NCBI RefSeq assembly: GCF_000224145.3 | Contig: NW_004190447.1 | Coordinates: 62,001-126,000 of the forward strand | Origin: Ciona intestinalis | Lineage: Eukaryota > Chordata > Ascidiacea > Phlebobranchia > Cionidae | Reading direction: 5' to 3' | Length of the DNA: 64,000 bases | Shown here: positions 1-12,400 of the stretch, piece after piece | Layout: every line of letters starts with the position of its first letter | How positions within the stretch are numbered: position 1 is the stretch's first letter | Position numbers and translations under genes: made by a program | Notes under the pieces: model-generated | Told to the model about the DNA's origin: nothing | The model's database searches: none | Seen by the model: the letters and a program-made list of their open reading frames with translations, nothing else

Positions 1-89
1 TACTTTAACTTTGTCAGATTTTTCCAGTAACTACATTACCTACTTTTCCTGGTATCAAATAAATCATAGAATGTTTTAAACACTGCAAA

Positions 90-3000
90 ATGTTTAAACT
101 AGTAGGTAATGCAGTTGCGAAGATTCAAACTCATTGTCCTGAACTTAAATATGCCTCAAGAACCATACCAAGCCACTCATTTAGTGACGAAGTTAGTAAA
201 CTGATGTACCTTCTGTGTAAACCTTTCAAAATAGTTACTGTAAGGTGGGGGAAGATAGGACACCTTTAGCTCCCAATATTCATATATTCTGATCATGTTT
301 TAAACAATTAACAACGGCCTTTGGAAGTCGTGAGAATACGGTTTTATAATTCTTTGAATGTTCTTTGTTTACCAGTTACCACCAAATGAAACGAGAAAAT
401 AGATTGAAAAGGTGTCCCATATTCCTCCACCCTACTTCATGCTACAAGAATACAAATGAAATATGTCAATAATTTTAACATTTTTTTAACTTAATATACA
501 TATATATATATTATTTTGTAAATAAATAAGCATATATTTGAACCACAATAGAGAGTTACCAACAAACAGAAGAAACTAATGGAAAGAAGCTTACCCAAAC
601 AGAAGGCCATACCAGGAGTTGATAAAATATTGTTGGTATCTTCTGGTAAAGGCGGAGTGGGCAAGTCAACTGTGGCTGTCAATATGGCACTAGGGATAAA
701 AGAATTAACCAAGTTATGTTCAAACTAAGACTACTGGGTGTTACATATTGATTCAGAATTATTACTATTAAATATCATTCAATGAATCATAGAAAAAAGG
801 AAATAATGAGGCACAAAATATTTTATATTTTAACTTGAATAAATGATTGTTGTTTTGTTTGTTTGTTTATATATTAACCAACAACATAAATCTGGCGCCC
901 TGGTACAGTTGTTCGCCCAACTTTATCTAGCTTAAAGGTTATGTGTGCAAGGCTTAACAATGCCACCTTTGTGTGCGTATGTGTCTTTAGGCCTGTCGCC
1001 AATTGCTCCAAGACAGTGACCCCTATAGGTTGACAATTGTCATTCATTAAAAGCATGCAATACAAAACATAAATAACTTCTTCTGTTTTAAACAAAGAAA
1101 CATTACTGTTATTCGTATTATTAAATCATTTTTTTCAAATAATTCCTTTCCCCCAACAGAAATCGGTTGGTCTACTAGATGCAGATGTATTCGGACCATC
1201 TATACCAAAGCTAATGGGATTACATGGAAAACCAGATATTACTAAAGGTTTTAATGTCAGTTTACTCATTAGAGCAATATATATTCTATTTATAACATGT
1301 GGCACAAACTTACAGAAAACATGATGATTCCACATGAAAACTATGGCATAAAATGGTAAGTTAATAATACTTTAGATATTTCTATTGTGTTTTCATCCAC
1401 GTTCTTTGACAAAGTCATCCATGTTCTTTGACAAACGTTTTTTGTGCCCAAAAAAATATGCCTAGATCCAAACTGTAATTATTTTGCATAAAAATGACGC
1501 TACTAGAAAAATATCTACTGATTGTGTTCTATTAAATAAAGTAATAACACTACTGTATAGAATTATTCAAAACTAAATTGCTTCAAATATGTGTCCCAGC
1601 ATGTCCATGGGTTTTCTCATAAAAGAAGGTGCACCTGTTGTATGGAGGGGACTAATGGTCATGCAAGCAGTTCAACAACTTCTATGGAAGGTTCGAATCT
1701 AGAATTTGAATATATTTTTAATTATTTTACAATATCAAAAAACAACTGTTAAGAACAGCGTTGCGAAACATAGATAGTCTCACAAATACATAATAATTTT
1801 TTTGGCAATTATTAATATAACAAAATTTATAAAGTACCTTTAGAGATGACGTATTATGATGTCAATAAACAGAATATCGAATCCCGTTATTAGATTCGAA
1901 TCTCACGTATTGGAAATTGTGCATCCCTATCCTCATATTTGCTTTTTATTAATACTACTATTTATTAACAAACAGGTAGATTGGGGTGAACTCGATTTAT
2001 TAGTTGTAGATTTGCCACCAGGAACAGGAGATGTCCAACTTTCAATTGTGCAGAATGTGCCAGTATCAGGTAAACAGCAAATATATAATCTAACTTTATA
2101 CAACTCTTTCTGAATAACTAAATAATTTTACTTGTAAAGCAATCATTTGTCAGTCATCTGGTATATAAAAAACATTATATTTATTCTAATGTTTTGTCTG
2201 CTATTCGGCATGACTTTATTTAGTTTTACGCAACAATAACTTTATTTCAATATTATCATGCGCTTGTTGCCTTTGCCTCAAACCCTGGTCAAGTCTCGCC
2301 AAATGCTGGACACAACCTAATATTTTATATACAATATATATACCAAATGAGCCAAAAAAATGTTAGTTTACATTAAGTCTGGTAGCAGAAGTAACGAAAT
2401 ACTAATTGTCTTTCTACAATTAAAATTTTGTAAAATAATAATAAGTAGGTCCTACAGCTGCTTATTACTCAATTCATGCAGATTTTAACTTCATGCTCAC
2501 AAACTTCTGGACGGACTTAAATCTTAACCTTTGTTCTCTAGGTTCAGTAATTGTAACAACACCTCAAGACATTGCGTTGATTGATGTTAGAAGAGGGGTT
2601 GAAATGTTTAAGAAATTAAACGTGCCGGTAAGTTACACAATTTGAAAGTTTCTAATTGACTGGCGCAATATAAAATAATAACCAACAAAGTAACATATAT
2701 ACAACTCGTAAACTAGTACGAGAGGTATAAAAACACCAATGGTATAATAACGACTGTCGTTTTCCGGCCACATGAGGATAAAGTTACATTCATTTATTCG
2801 ATTTTTAATGAACTAACTATAAAAGTGATTTTATTAACTTGAAACCGAGCAACTGTCTACGAGCTTAAAAAATCTAGTGCATGATGCTGACTTATTTCTG
2901 ATCAACTGACTGGAAAACGTATAATATGGAATGTTCATTTATCCATATCTTCCAGGTGTTTGGAGTTGTTCAAAACATGAGCCATTTTTGCTGTCCCAAG

Positions 3001-3336
3001 TGTGGCCATGAAACCTCTATTTTTGGACAAGATAGCAAGATAAAAAAGTTTGCAACAGCCACAATCACAGAAATATTGGGTAAGTTTCTAAAAATGATGT
3101 TTTATTCTCGACTTACAATAATGTTTATACAGGGAGAATCCCCTTACACGAAAATATATGCGAGTTATCAGACAGCGGAATACCAGTTGTGGTTACAACG
3201 GACAGTTCCAGCAAGCAACAGGTTTGCTTGTTTCATTTAATATTCATACAAGATGTTTAAATAAACCTTATTTTTACAGAGTTCTTCATTTTTTGAAATT
3301 TCACAAAAACTTGTTAAAAAACTCAATTTTTCATGA
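90..3336 (+). CDS. NUBPL: NUBPL: mitochondrial Fe-S assembly P-loop ATPase, 10 exons
   Basis: Mrp/Nbp35-type ATPase that, in other animals, delivers 4Fe-4S clusters to respiratory complex I in the mitochondrial matrix. Exons read from the sequence: 90-191, 570-712, 1160-1247, 1316-1355, 1600-1690, 1976-2069, 2542-2627, 2956-3079, 3133-3221, 3280-3336 (stop TGA). Exon 1 gives a 34-residue basic leader suited to a mitochondrial presequence; it joins in phase before [12 protein letters not shown]. The deviant Walker A GKGGVGKS lies near residues 60-67, followed by [14 protein letters not shown], the [11 protein letters not shown]alker B/switch region, TTPQDIAL, and the CPKC cluster-binding pair in [13 protein letters not shown]. 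Visible length is about 304 residues; human NUBPL is about 319. All junctions from exon 3 on are GT-AG and phase-consistent. The one fault is between 712 and 1160: the obvious donor leaves phase 2 but exon 3 begins in phase 0, so a microexon, another donor or a 1-base assembly error is likely. The 90-191 exon is inferred from phase and position, not homology. Confidence 0.93.
240..435 (+). mobile_element. ~190-bp TIR MITE (family A), copy 1
   Basis: Family form: left end TAGTAGGGTGGGGGAAGATG then GGACACC, right end its inverse (GGTGTCCCATCTTCCCCC then ACCCTACTA). The flanks are often TA, suggesting a TA target duplication. The interior carries a GATCGTGTTTTAAACAATTA stretch and ATTCTTTGAATGTTCTTTG. 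No coding capacity. This copy lies in NUBPL intron 1. Confidence 0.85.
2672..2800 (+). mobile_element. Family S 3' fragment in NUBPL
   Basis: Only the 3' segment ending GACTGTCGTTTTCCGGCCAC..CATTCATTT; similar 3' fragments at 4745-4890 (plus), 15085-15200, 29880-29985, 44950-45096 and 57532-57725 (minus), and 51176-51335 and 59620-59880 (plus). Confidence 0.7.
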
Positions 3337-3442
3337 CAAGGCAGTTCTGTATAAAAGTTGAATTGAACTATTGTGACATCACATGATTGACTGTTTGGTC
3401 ACTAAAGAGAAGTTGGTTTAAAATTAAATGACAACAGAAGAA

Positions 3443-6400
3443 TCAGAACGCATATCTTGTACGAATGTCTTCAAGTTTTTTCGACACCTAAAGAAAAAAT
3501 AACGTTTTTCATCGTAATAAAGCTGCTATTATTTACTCCAAATTTGTAGCTGCGTGCATAGGTTTACTTTATTTAATAATATGAGAAATTTTTTTCTTTT
3601 TTTTTTGGACACCGAAAAAATATGAGGAACAATTTTTTTCTTATTTTTATTTTGACAAAAAACAAATTCTTATCACACTTGATTGCTATTATTAACTTTA
3701 CATTTGTAGCTACATGCATAGGTTTACTTTATTTAATTATTTATAATAAAGAAACCAACCTCAGATGGGACTCTGTCTAATTCCTCAGCTACAGATTTTT
3801 GTTTTGAAGCCTCCATTGAATTGAAGAGTTCACACAAATCACCATCAATAACATTCTATAAAAAGAACTTTTAGATGTTAACAGTGTGGAAATAAATTAA
3901 GTTTAAAAACTAGACAATATGTAACATATGTGAAAGGAAGTGTATTTGCATAAAAAGCAAACTATATTTCGCAGGAAACACCAGCATTCATACAATTCTA
4001 AACATTAATATATTCAGAAATAAACCTATAAAAAGCAAACTATGTTTCACAGAAAACACCTGAGAGCATCGAGACAACTTTAAGCAGTAAAATATGCAGA
4101 AATATTCTAATTTAAAAACTAGATCATGTATAACAAATGTGCAATGGTCTGCATTTAAATAAAAAGCAAACTATGCTTGCAGAAAACACCTGATGGCATT
4201 CAGACAACTCAGCAGTAAAAGAACCAGAAATAAACGTAACCCGTTATTTATAACATGTGTTAGGACTGTATTTGCCTAAAATACAAACTTTATTTTCACA
4301 GAAAACACCTGATAGAATTTAGACCACTCTAAGCAGTAAAATATCCAAAAATAATTTAGTTTAAAAACTAGACAATATGTAACATATCTGTAAGGGGCTA
4401 TACTTGCATAAAAAGCAAAATTCATTATCACAGAAAACACCTGATCGCATTAAGACAACTCTTTGGGCAGGGAAAATATCCAGAAATTTTTAGTTTAAAA
4501 ACTAGATCGTATATAACGTATTTGTTAGGACTGCATTTGCATAAAAAGCAATAAGCAGTAAAGTATCCATAAATAAGTCAAACCTTGACAGGAAAGTAAT
4601 ATGATCTATAAGCAAGATGGTCTCTCCCCAATAATGGTGGACATTCATTTCTCATGTGCATTTCTAAATGCTGGAAGAAATCATGATCCTGAAACAGACA
4701 AAATATTAATAATCTCTGTGGTTAAAAACAAGGAATGTGGCAACCCTTTTAGTCATAATCACCCACAAAGTAACATACATGGTAACTCATAAGCTGGCAC
4801 GAGGTGTTAAACCCGTGTGATAACGACTGTCGTTTTCCGGCCACGCGAGGATAAAGTAAGTTACATTCATTCATTCATTCATTCATACGCAGTTCTGCAT
4901 GTACAGATACAACACGTATAATTAATAATCTGTGTAGTTAAAAAATAGGGAATGTGGAACCCATTCAGTCATGGATATACAGTTGTGTATGATCAGATAT
5001 AGTTACTTTCAATTCATAAACACATAGAAATGTAGGTTTACATCCATAGCATGATGGTTGGAAAATTGGAAAATAGAACTTAGAAGCAGTTAAAAGTGTG
5101 TGAAAATTTGCAACTATGTTGTAACTTAAACTCTAGGAGTTGTCCCGTAACGCAATGAGAAAAAAGGGGACATTCATTTATAAAAGTAACCAAGAAAGGG
5201 ATATTTGTTTAAAAAGACACTAAAGACTGACATTCCTTTATAAAAGTAATTAAAAAGGCCATTCATTTATAAAAATAAAATATATCACTTAAACAATATA
5301 ACACTCGTGTACATAAATGTTATACTGACCTCATGTGATGTGAATGGCACCAACATACCAATACTACCCGATAATGTGGTGTATACGAGGGATTCTGAAC
5401 CTCCAGGTATGAGGGTGGTCTTCTGTAGTGATAGAACTGTTTCCCCAACATGGTACATGCATAGCACCTCACACTGTGTTAAATACAACAAAGTTAATTA
5501 ATTATTGAAATAAATATGCTTCGGTTTATATAGGTGATTATTAAAAAGCCATGTTTACAACATGTTGAATACTTCAGTTTTTAATAAGAAACAAATTTTT
5601 TATCAATACAATTAACTATTGGCACATTTACTACATTTCGAGTATTTCAGTTTCTAATAATATACGAAAGTTTTACCAATACAGTTACTTATTGACACAC
5701 TTCCTACATTTTGAATACTTCAGTGTTTAATCAGAAACGAGAGTTTTAGCACTACAATTACTTTAGCAAATTTCAAATATATTAAATATTTGTTCCCCAC
5801 CATGGTTAAGCATAGCACCCCACATAGAGCATATTAATGATGATTTTGGATATATCAATAACTCTTAACCAAGAAAAGTACATTTTTAAATAACTCTGTT
5901 TTAAATTACATACAAAAGTTTTAACAATTATTGTAGCAGTTTTCAAACATAAAAACTCCAATTTTACATTTGCTATTAAAATAACTATAAAATTGCTAAG
6001 AAATGTATCTTACACTGTATTAAATACAACAAAGTAAATTTTGCTAAATGCTAAAGACTTCAGTTTTAATAATATACAAACCCCTTCAATACAATTATTT
6101 TAGCAGATTTCAAACATAATAACTATTATTTTAAATTTGTTTAAATAATGTATACAATTACTTTAGCAAATTTCAGATATAGTAACTCCAATTTTACATT
6201 GCAGGTATTATGTATACAATTACTTTAACAAATTTCAGATATATTAACTCAAATTTCACATTTGCCAAAAAAACAAACATCTAGAACTGCTAAGATATGT
6301 TAGAGTCGAGCTAGGAAGCAGTGTTCCATACAGCAACCACAGACATACCAACCTTCTGCATTGCTCCGTTAAGAATTCCTCTCGTCCACAAAGCTTTGGT

Positions 6401-9400
6401 TCCGCTGGGATCATCTTGAACGTCATCGTTGACATCAGATGGAAGACGCAGCTGTTAGTGATGGTGGAGTTTTTTTATTTAGAAGGTCATTTTTGGTGGC
6501 ATGGCAAATTGGTTAGTCTGCTTCTAACTAGAGCACGACCGATTATCGGCAAGGGCAAAAAACGGCCGATATTATCAGCGCTTAGTAACCAGGCGGCCAG
6601 CAACGTGCGTACGCAAGAATTAATGCAGAGCAATAGCTTGTTCATAAACGTAAACTCACTCGTATACCTAATTCAACTCGTTCGTAAAAATCTAACGTAT
6701 TAAACTGGGTCAAAGCGTCTGATCACGCGTCCACCGCATGTCATGTTTATCAGGCGCGTGTAATGTCGAGGTTACTTTAGGTCACTTACACGTCTTTACG
6801 CGTCAACGTGATACACAAATAAACTGCATTAGCTGATAAATTTAATGTTTGTTTATTGGAAGGGAGGTAAAATTTATTTGAAAAAATTACAAATTAACCA
6901 ATTAAGTAATTACAAGTTCACTAATAACTAATTAATAATAATTAAGCCTGTTAGTTGATTTTCATTAGCTATATCAGATTTTTCCGTTNNNNNNNNNNNN
7001 NNNNNNNNNNNNNNNNNNNNNNNNNNNNNNNNNNNNNNNNNNNNNNNNNNNNNNNNNNNNNNNNNNNNNNNNNNNNNNNNNNNNNNNNNNNNNNNNNNNN
7101 NNNNNNNNNNNNNNNNNNNNNNNNNNNNNNNNNNNNNNNNNNNNNNNNNNNNNNNNNNNNNNNNNNNNNNNNNNNNNNNNNNNNNNNNNNNNNNNNNNNN
7201 NNNNNNNNNNNNNNNNNNNNNNNNNNNNNNNNNNNNNNNNNNNNNNNNNNNNNNNNNNNNNNNNNNNNNNNNNNNNNNNNNNNNNNNNNNNNNNNNNNNN
7301 NNNNNNNNNNNNNNNNNNNNNNNNNNNNNNNNNNNNNNNNNNNNNNNNNNNNNNNNNNNNNNNNNNNNNNNNNNNNNNNNNNNNNNNNNNNNNNNNNNNN
7401 NNNNNNNNNNNNNNNNNNNNNNNNNNNNNNNNNNNNNNNNNNNNNNNNNNNNNNNNNNNNNNNNNNNNNNNNNNNNNNNNNNNNNNNNNNNNNNNNNNNN
7501 NNNNNNNNNNNNNNNNNNNNNNACACACAACTACACAGCCATTATATGCAGGTTTGACAAGCTTATTAGTGTTTTGCTTATGTAACTCAACTTGGGAAAA
7601 ATCCTCACAAGTTAGAAGTTGCAAGCCAAAAGAAATATGGCAATAAAAACCTAGTTTCTTTTATACAAACAGAAAAAGACATAAACCTAAACATTTGCTC
7701 TATAATAAATAAGTCAATATAACTTAGTTAATTGTAATATATAGTAGGGTTGGGGAAGATGGAACACGTTTAGCACATAATATTTAAATATCCTGATTGT
7801 GTTTTAAACAATTAACAGCGATCTATGGGAGTCCTGAGGATACAGTTTTTATAATTCTTTGAATGTTGTTTGTTTACCACCAAATGGGACAAAAAAATTA
7901 AATGAAAAAGTGTCCCATTTTCCTCCCACTTTACATATATATATAACTTGTTGTATATTTAAGGTTTTTCCACTTACCACAGATATATTTCCAAACTTAT
8001 CGGACACAGCCACTGTGTTCCAATCCAACACAGTAGCTGACGTGACCCATCGTGGGTAAGTATCGTCCGCAAACACCACAAGTTGGTTTTCATGTCTTCG
8101 ATATCTCACCCAATGCACAGACTCCTGTACATCGCACACAATGATACGATGACCAACAGCTTGAATGCTGGCTATGTAGTTAGGGATGTGCTGTGGAAAA
8201 AAATAAAAATTACAAAAAATGAGTGATTTACAATAAAATTACAAAAAATGAGTGATTTACAATATTTTTTAAGTTTTGGTATTTGGAGGGTGGAAATTTT
8301 ATGCATCTTAATAAGATTCAAACTGTTTAATGTAGGATGAGCCGTAGGATGAGCCTAAAATTTAACATCAGCAAATTCACAATCTCCTTAGCAAACTCCA
8401 AACATAGCAGTATTTTAACATTTTATCTTTGTATCTTTGGAAGCCAGTTAAGTGGCAACCTAGATAACACAAACACAATCTGTATCTTTGCTTTGCCTTA
8501 AACTGTTGCATTAACATTTTAAATACTGCACAACTGTAATGTTGTGGGTTTAACATTATTATTTCATTGATATCCGGACTGTTTTTGTTGTTCACGTAAA
8601 AGTTGGCACAGTTTGTTATTGTATTTGTAGACCTGTTATTTTGCGTTCCTTATCACTATTTTATTTACGCACGACTTGTTTAACGTCTCCGAGTGTTTCT
8701 TGATGCTAGCCTCACCGCTGCGTGCCATGTGCCACGCGGCACTTCTCCTGCGTCTAGTTTTGGGTGTGTCGGGTACTTCTCATTGTATTGTGTTGACTAG
8801 AGGTTATTTATTGTGAGCGACCGCACTTATAAAGGTAACACAACTGTTGCTAAATTTCAAAGCAACTTCATATCGCTTTAATAGGATTTATGTTTGAAAC
8901 AAACAGGTTGCGACCCTCCCCACATTTTAAGTTGTGACCCTCCCTACATTTTAAGTTGTGACCCTCCCCACATTTTAAGTTGTGTCCCTCCCCACATTTT
9001 AAGTTGTGACCCTCCCCACATTTTAAGCTATGACCCTCCCCACATTTTAAGTTGTGACCCTCCCCACATTTTAAGTTGTGACCCTCCCCACATTTTAAGT
9101 TGTGACCCTCCCCACATTAAGTTAAAAACCACCCACCTTATTCTCACACTTCCTCAACAACTTCTTCTTCCCAAGATCATAGATTCGAAGCAACTTTCCA
9201 ACCCCGATGAGGACACGACCTTGATACGGACAAATTGCGCTCGGCACCTCGTCAACTACTGTCTGTAATCAACAACAAAAGACAGGTATTAGCATAAACC
9301 TCTAATGAAAGTTATTATAGATAACAAGATCAAACAATATTTCATTGATTTGTAAATTATGTTTTAAACTCTAGGAGTTGCCGCACAACGAATCGATTAA

Positions 9401-12400
9401 TTAATGACATTTATTTATAAGATTAACAGATATCAGTTAAAAATTTTAATCCTGTAAAAAAGTTTTAGTCACAATAAAAAAGTTTTAATCACATTAAAAA
9501 GGTTTTAATCACGTTAAAAAGGTTTAATCACATAAAAAAAGTTATAATCACAATAAAAAAGTTTTAATCACGCTAAAAAGGTTTTAATCACATAACCACT
9601 ATTAAAATGCCTTATTACATGCTAAACTGTATCCTGGTTTGATGCCTATGCATTTAGGGATAACAGGTTATGTAAAACGAACACATGATAGCGTTGTAGC
9701 ACGCCACACCCACCTTATGCACGAGTTCCAGTTTATTTCCTTCTTCATTTATTTTATAAGTATGTATCTCCCCTCCCCCCCTTGCTTGCCGTGGGTTGAT
9801 AAGGAGTTCGCAAGCCACGCCAACCAACACAAACGTGTCGTCACTGTTGTTGGGAAACTTACAAATAGCAATGCTCAACGCTGCTTCGTTTTGCTCCAGA
9901 CAAATTTTTTGAATTGTTTCGCCCTGGGTAGTGGGTGGAAATGAGTTAACTAAAAAATTATTTTTCAAAAAAAGGAAAACAAGATTGAATCTCAAAATGT
10001 ACAGTCTGGAGTGTTTTCATTAAATAATAAATAATTTAATTTAGGTGTGTATGGAACAATTTAGTCACCTTTCTTGTATTTCTGAGACCATATATGTACC
10101 ATTGTGGCTGATTTATTTTGTGTTTAGGTGTCAAGACATCATGCTTGTTACTTACAAATAATTGTAAAAAATTAAACTCGCAAAAAAAAAAAAAACTCAG
10201 TCACTCACAAACAATTGTAAAAACTAAATTCAATCACTCACAAATAATTGTAAAAACTAAATTCAATCACTCACAAATAATTGTAAAAACTAAATTCAAT
10301 CACTCACACATAAATGTAAAAACTAAATTCAATCACTCACAAACAATTGTAAAAACTAAATTCAATCACTCACAAATAATTGTAAAAACTAAATTCAATC
10401 ACTCACAAACAATTGTAAAAACTAAATTCAATCACTCACAAACAATTGTAAAAACTAAATTCAATCACTCACAAATAATTGTAAAAACTAAATTCAATCA
10501 CTCACACATAATTGTAAAAACTAAATTCAATCACTCACAGATAATTGTAAAAACTAAATTCAATCACTCACAAATAATTGTAAAAACTAAATTCAATCAC
10601 TCACAAATAATTGTAAAAACTAAATTCAATCACTCACAAATAATTGTAAAAACTAAATTCAATCACTCACAAATAATTGTANNNNNNNNNNNNNNNNNNN
10701 NNNNNNNNNNNNNNNNNNNNNNNNNNNNNNNTTTATAAGATTAACAGATATCAGTTAAAAATTTTAATCCTGTAAAAAAGTTTTAGTCACAATAAAAAAG
10801 TTTTAATCACATTAAAAAGGTTTTAATCACGTTAAAAAGGTTTAATCACATAAAAAAAGTTATAATCACAATAAAAAAGTTTTAATCACGCTAAAAAGGT
10901 TTTAATCACATAACCACTATTAAAATGCCTTATTACATGCTAAACTGTATCCTGGTTTGATGCCTATGCATTTAGGGATAACAGGTTATGTAAAACGAAC
11001 ACATGATAGCGTTGTAGCACGCCACACCCACCTTATGCACGAGTTCCAGTTTATTTCCTTCTTCATTTATTTTATAAGTATGTATCTCCCCTCCCCCCCT
11101 TGCTTGTCGTGGGTTGATAAGGAGTTCGCAAGCCACGCCAACCAACACAAACGTGTCGTCACTGTTGTTGGGAAACTTACAAATAGCAATGCTCAACGCT
11201 GCTTCGTTTTGCTCCAGACAAATTTTTTGAATTGTTTCACCCTGGGTAGTGGGTGGAAATAAGTTAACTAAAAAAATACTTTTCAAAAAAAGGAAAACAA
11301 GATTGAATCTCAAAATGTACAGTCTGGAGTGTTTTCATTAAATAATAAATAATTTAATTTAGGTGTGTATGGAACAATTTAGTCACCTTTCTTGTATTTC
11401 TGAGACCATATATGTACCATTGTGGCTGATTTATTTTGTGTTTAGGTGTCAAGACATCATGCTTGTTACTTACAAATAATTGTAAAAAATTAAACTCGCA
11501 AAAAAAAAAAAAACTCAGTCACTCACAAACAATTGTAAAAACTAAATTCAATCACTCACAAATAATTGTAAAAACTAAATTCAATCACTCACAAATAATT
11601 GTAAAAACTAAATTCAATCACTCACACATAAATGTAAAAACTAAATTCAATCACTCACAGATAATTGTAAAAACTAAATTCAATCACTCGCAAATAATTG
11701 TAAAAACTAAACTCAAAAAACTAAACTCAGTCACTCACAAAATAATTGTAAAAACTAAACTCAAAAAACTAAACTCAGTCACTCACAAAATAATTTTAAA
11801 AAATTAAACAAAAACAGAACACAATAAATTGTTGTGAACTCACAGATCTTGGATGCATGAGACGGATCTGAGATGACCACATCCCAGGACCAGCTTTTGA
11901 TGCTCCGAACTTATCCTCCGGAAGACTCTCACGGAGGAAAGCTGCGGTCATCTCAGCAGCGAGTTCTCTCTCATCCTCACCTGCTGCCTCTATCATTTCC
12001 TGTCAATCAAATGTTTAAAAATAATTGGAAAAAAATTAAATTTAAAAAATTAAAAATTTTTCACTTAAAATATTAGTTAGCACATTTCTAGCATTTCTGC
12101 ATAATAAAACAATTACAGATAAAGCATAAACATTTATCATTTGCTTACTATAAACTCATACTTTAATGTTAGTTAGCCTATTTAAAACTCATACTTACTT
12201 CTGCCATTTGTTGTTTTCTGTTCTCCTTGGTTTCTTCTGTGTAAGCATTATGATCGGTCTCAAGTATAATGACATTACCCGAGTCGTAATGTATTGCAAA
12301 TCTACGTGGCGTGTATTGAAGTCCTGTGGACGCTTGGTTGAACACGGTGCCCAACTTCTCCAATGCTAAAATCCTGACATGGGTGTTTGCATTTATAAAA

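Larger units (their letters stand above)
9414..11815. repeat. Direct duplication of ~1.3 kb around SF3B3 exon 19
   Basis: 9414-10681 and 10732-11815 are near-identical over a leader of ~20-bp repeats, the exon, its flanks and the start of a 33-bp minisatellite, then differ in minisatellite copy number. They are separated only by 50 N. This is what two unmerged alleles laid end to end would look like. Confidence 0.9.

Noticed and set aside
6928..7624. Open frames across N runs (also at 36217-36849)
   Set aside because: They consist almost wholly of gap bases.
8894..9268. Open frame with repeated CDPPHILS octapeptide on the plus strand
   Set aside because: It is the 24-bp intronic minisatellite read through; the real coding sequence is SF3B3 on the other strand at 9137-9262.
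9639..9944. Plus-strand open frames in both copies of the 1.3-kb block (again at 10957-11262)
   Set aside because: They are antisense shadows of the SF3B3 exon; their duplication is explained by the block.
10196..10681. CRISPR-like array
   Set aside because: The repeats are contiguous with no unique spacers, and the genome is eukaryotic.
10118..10738. Long open frame of [11 protein letters not shown] repeats
   Set aside because: A 33-bp minisatellite kept open by its period; it runs into N and has no start context or splice logic.
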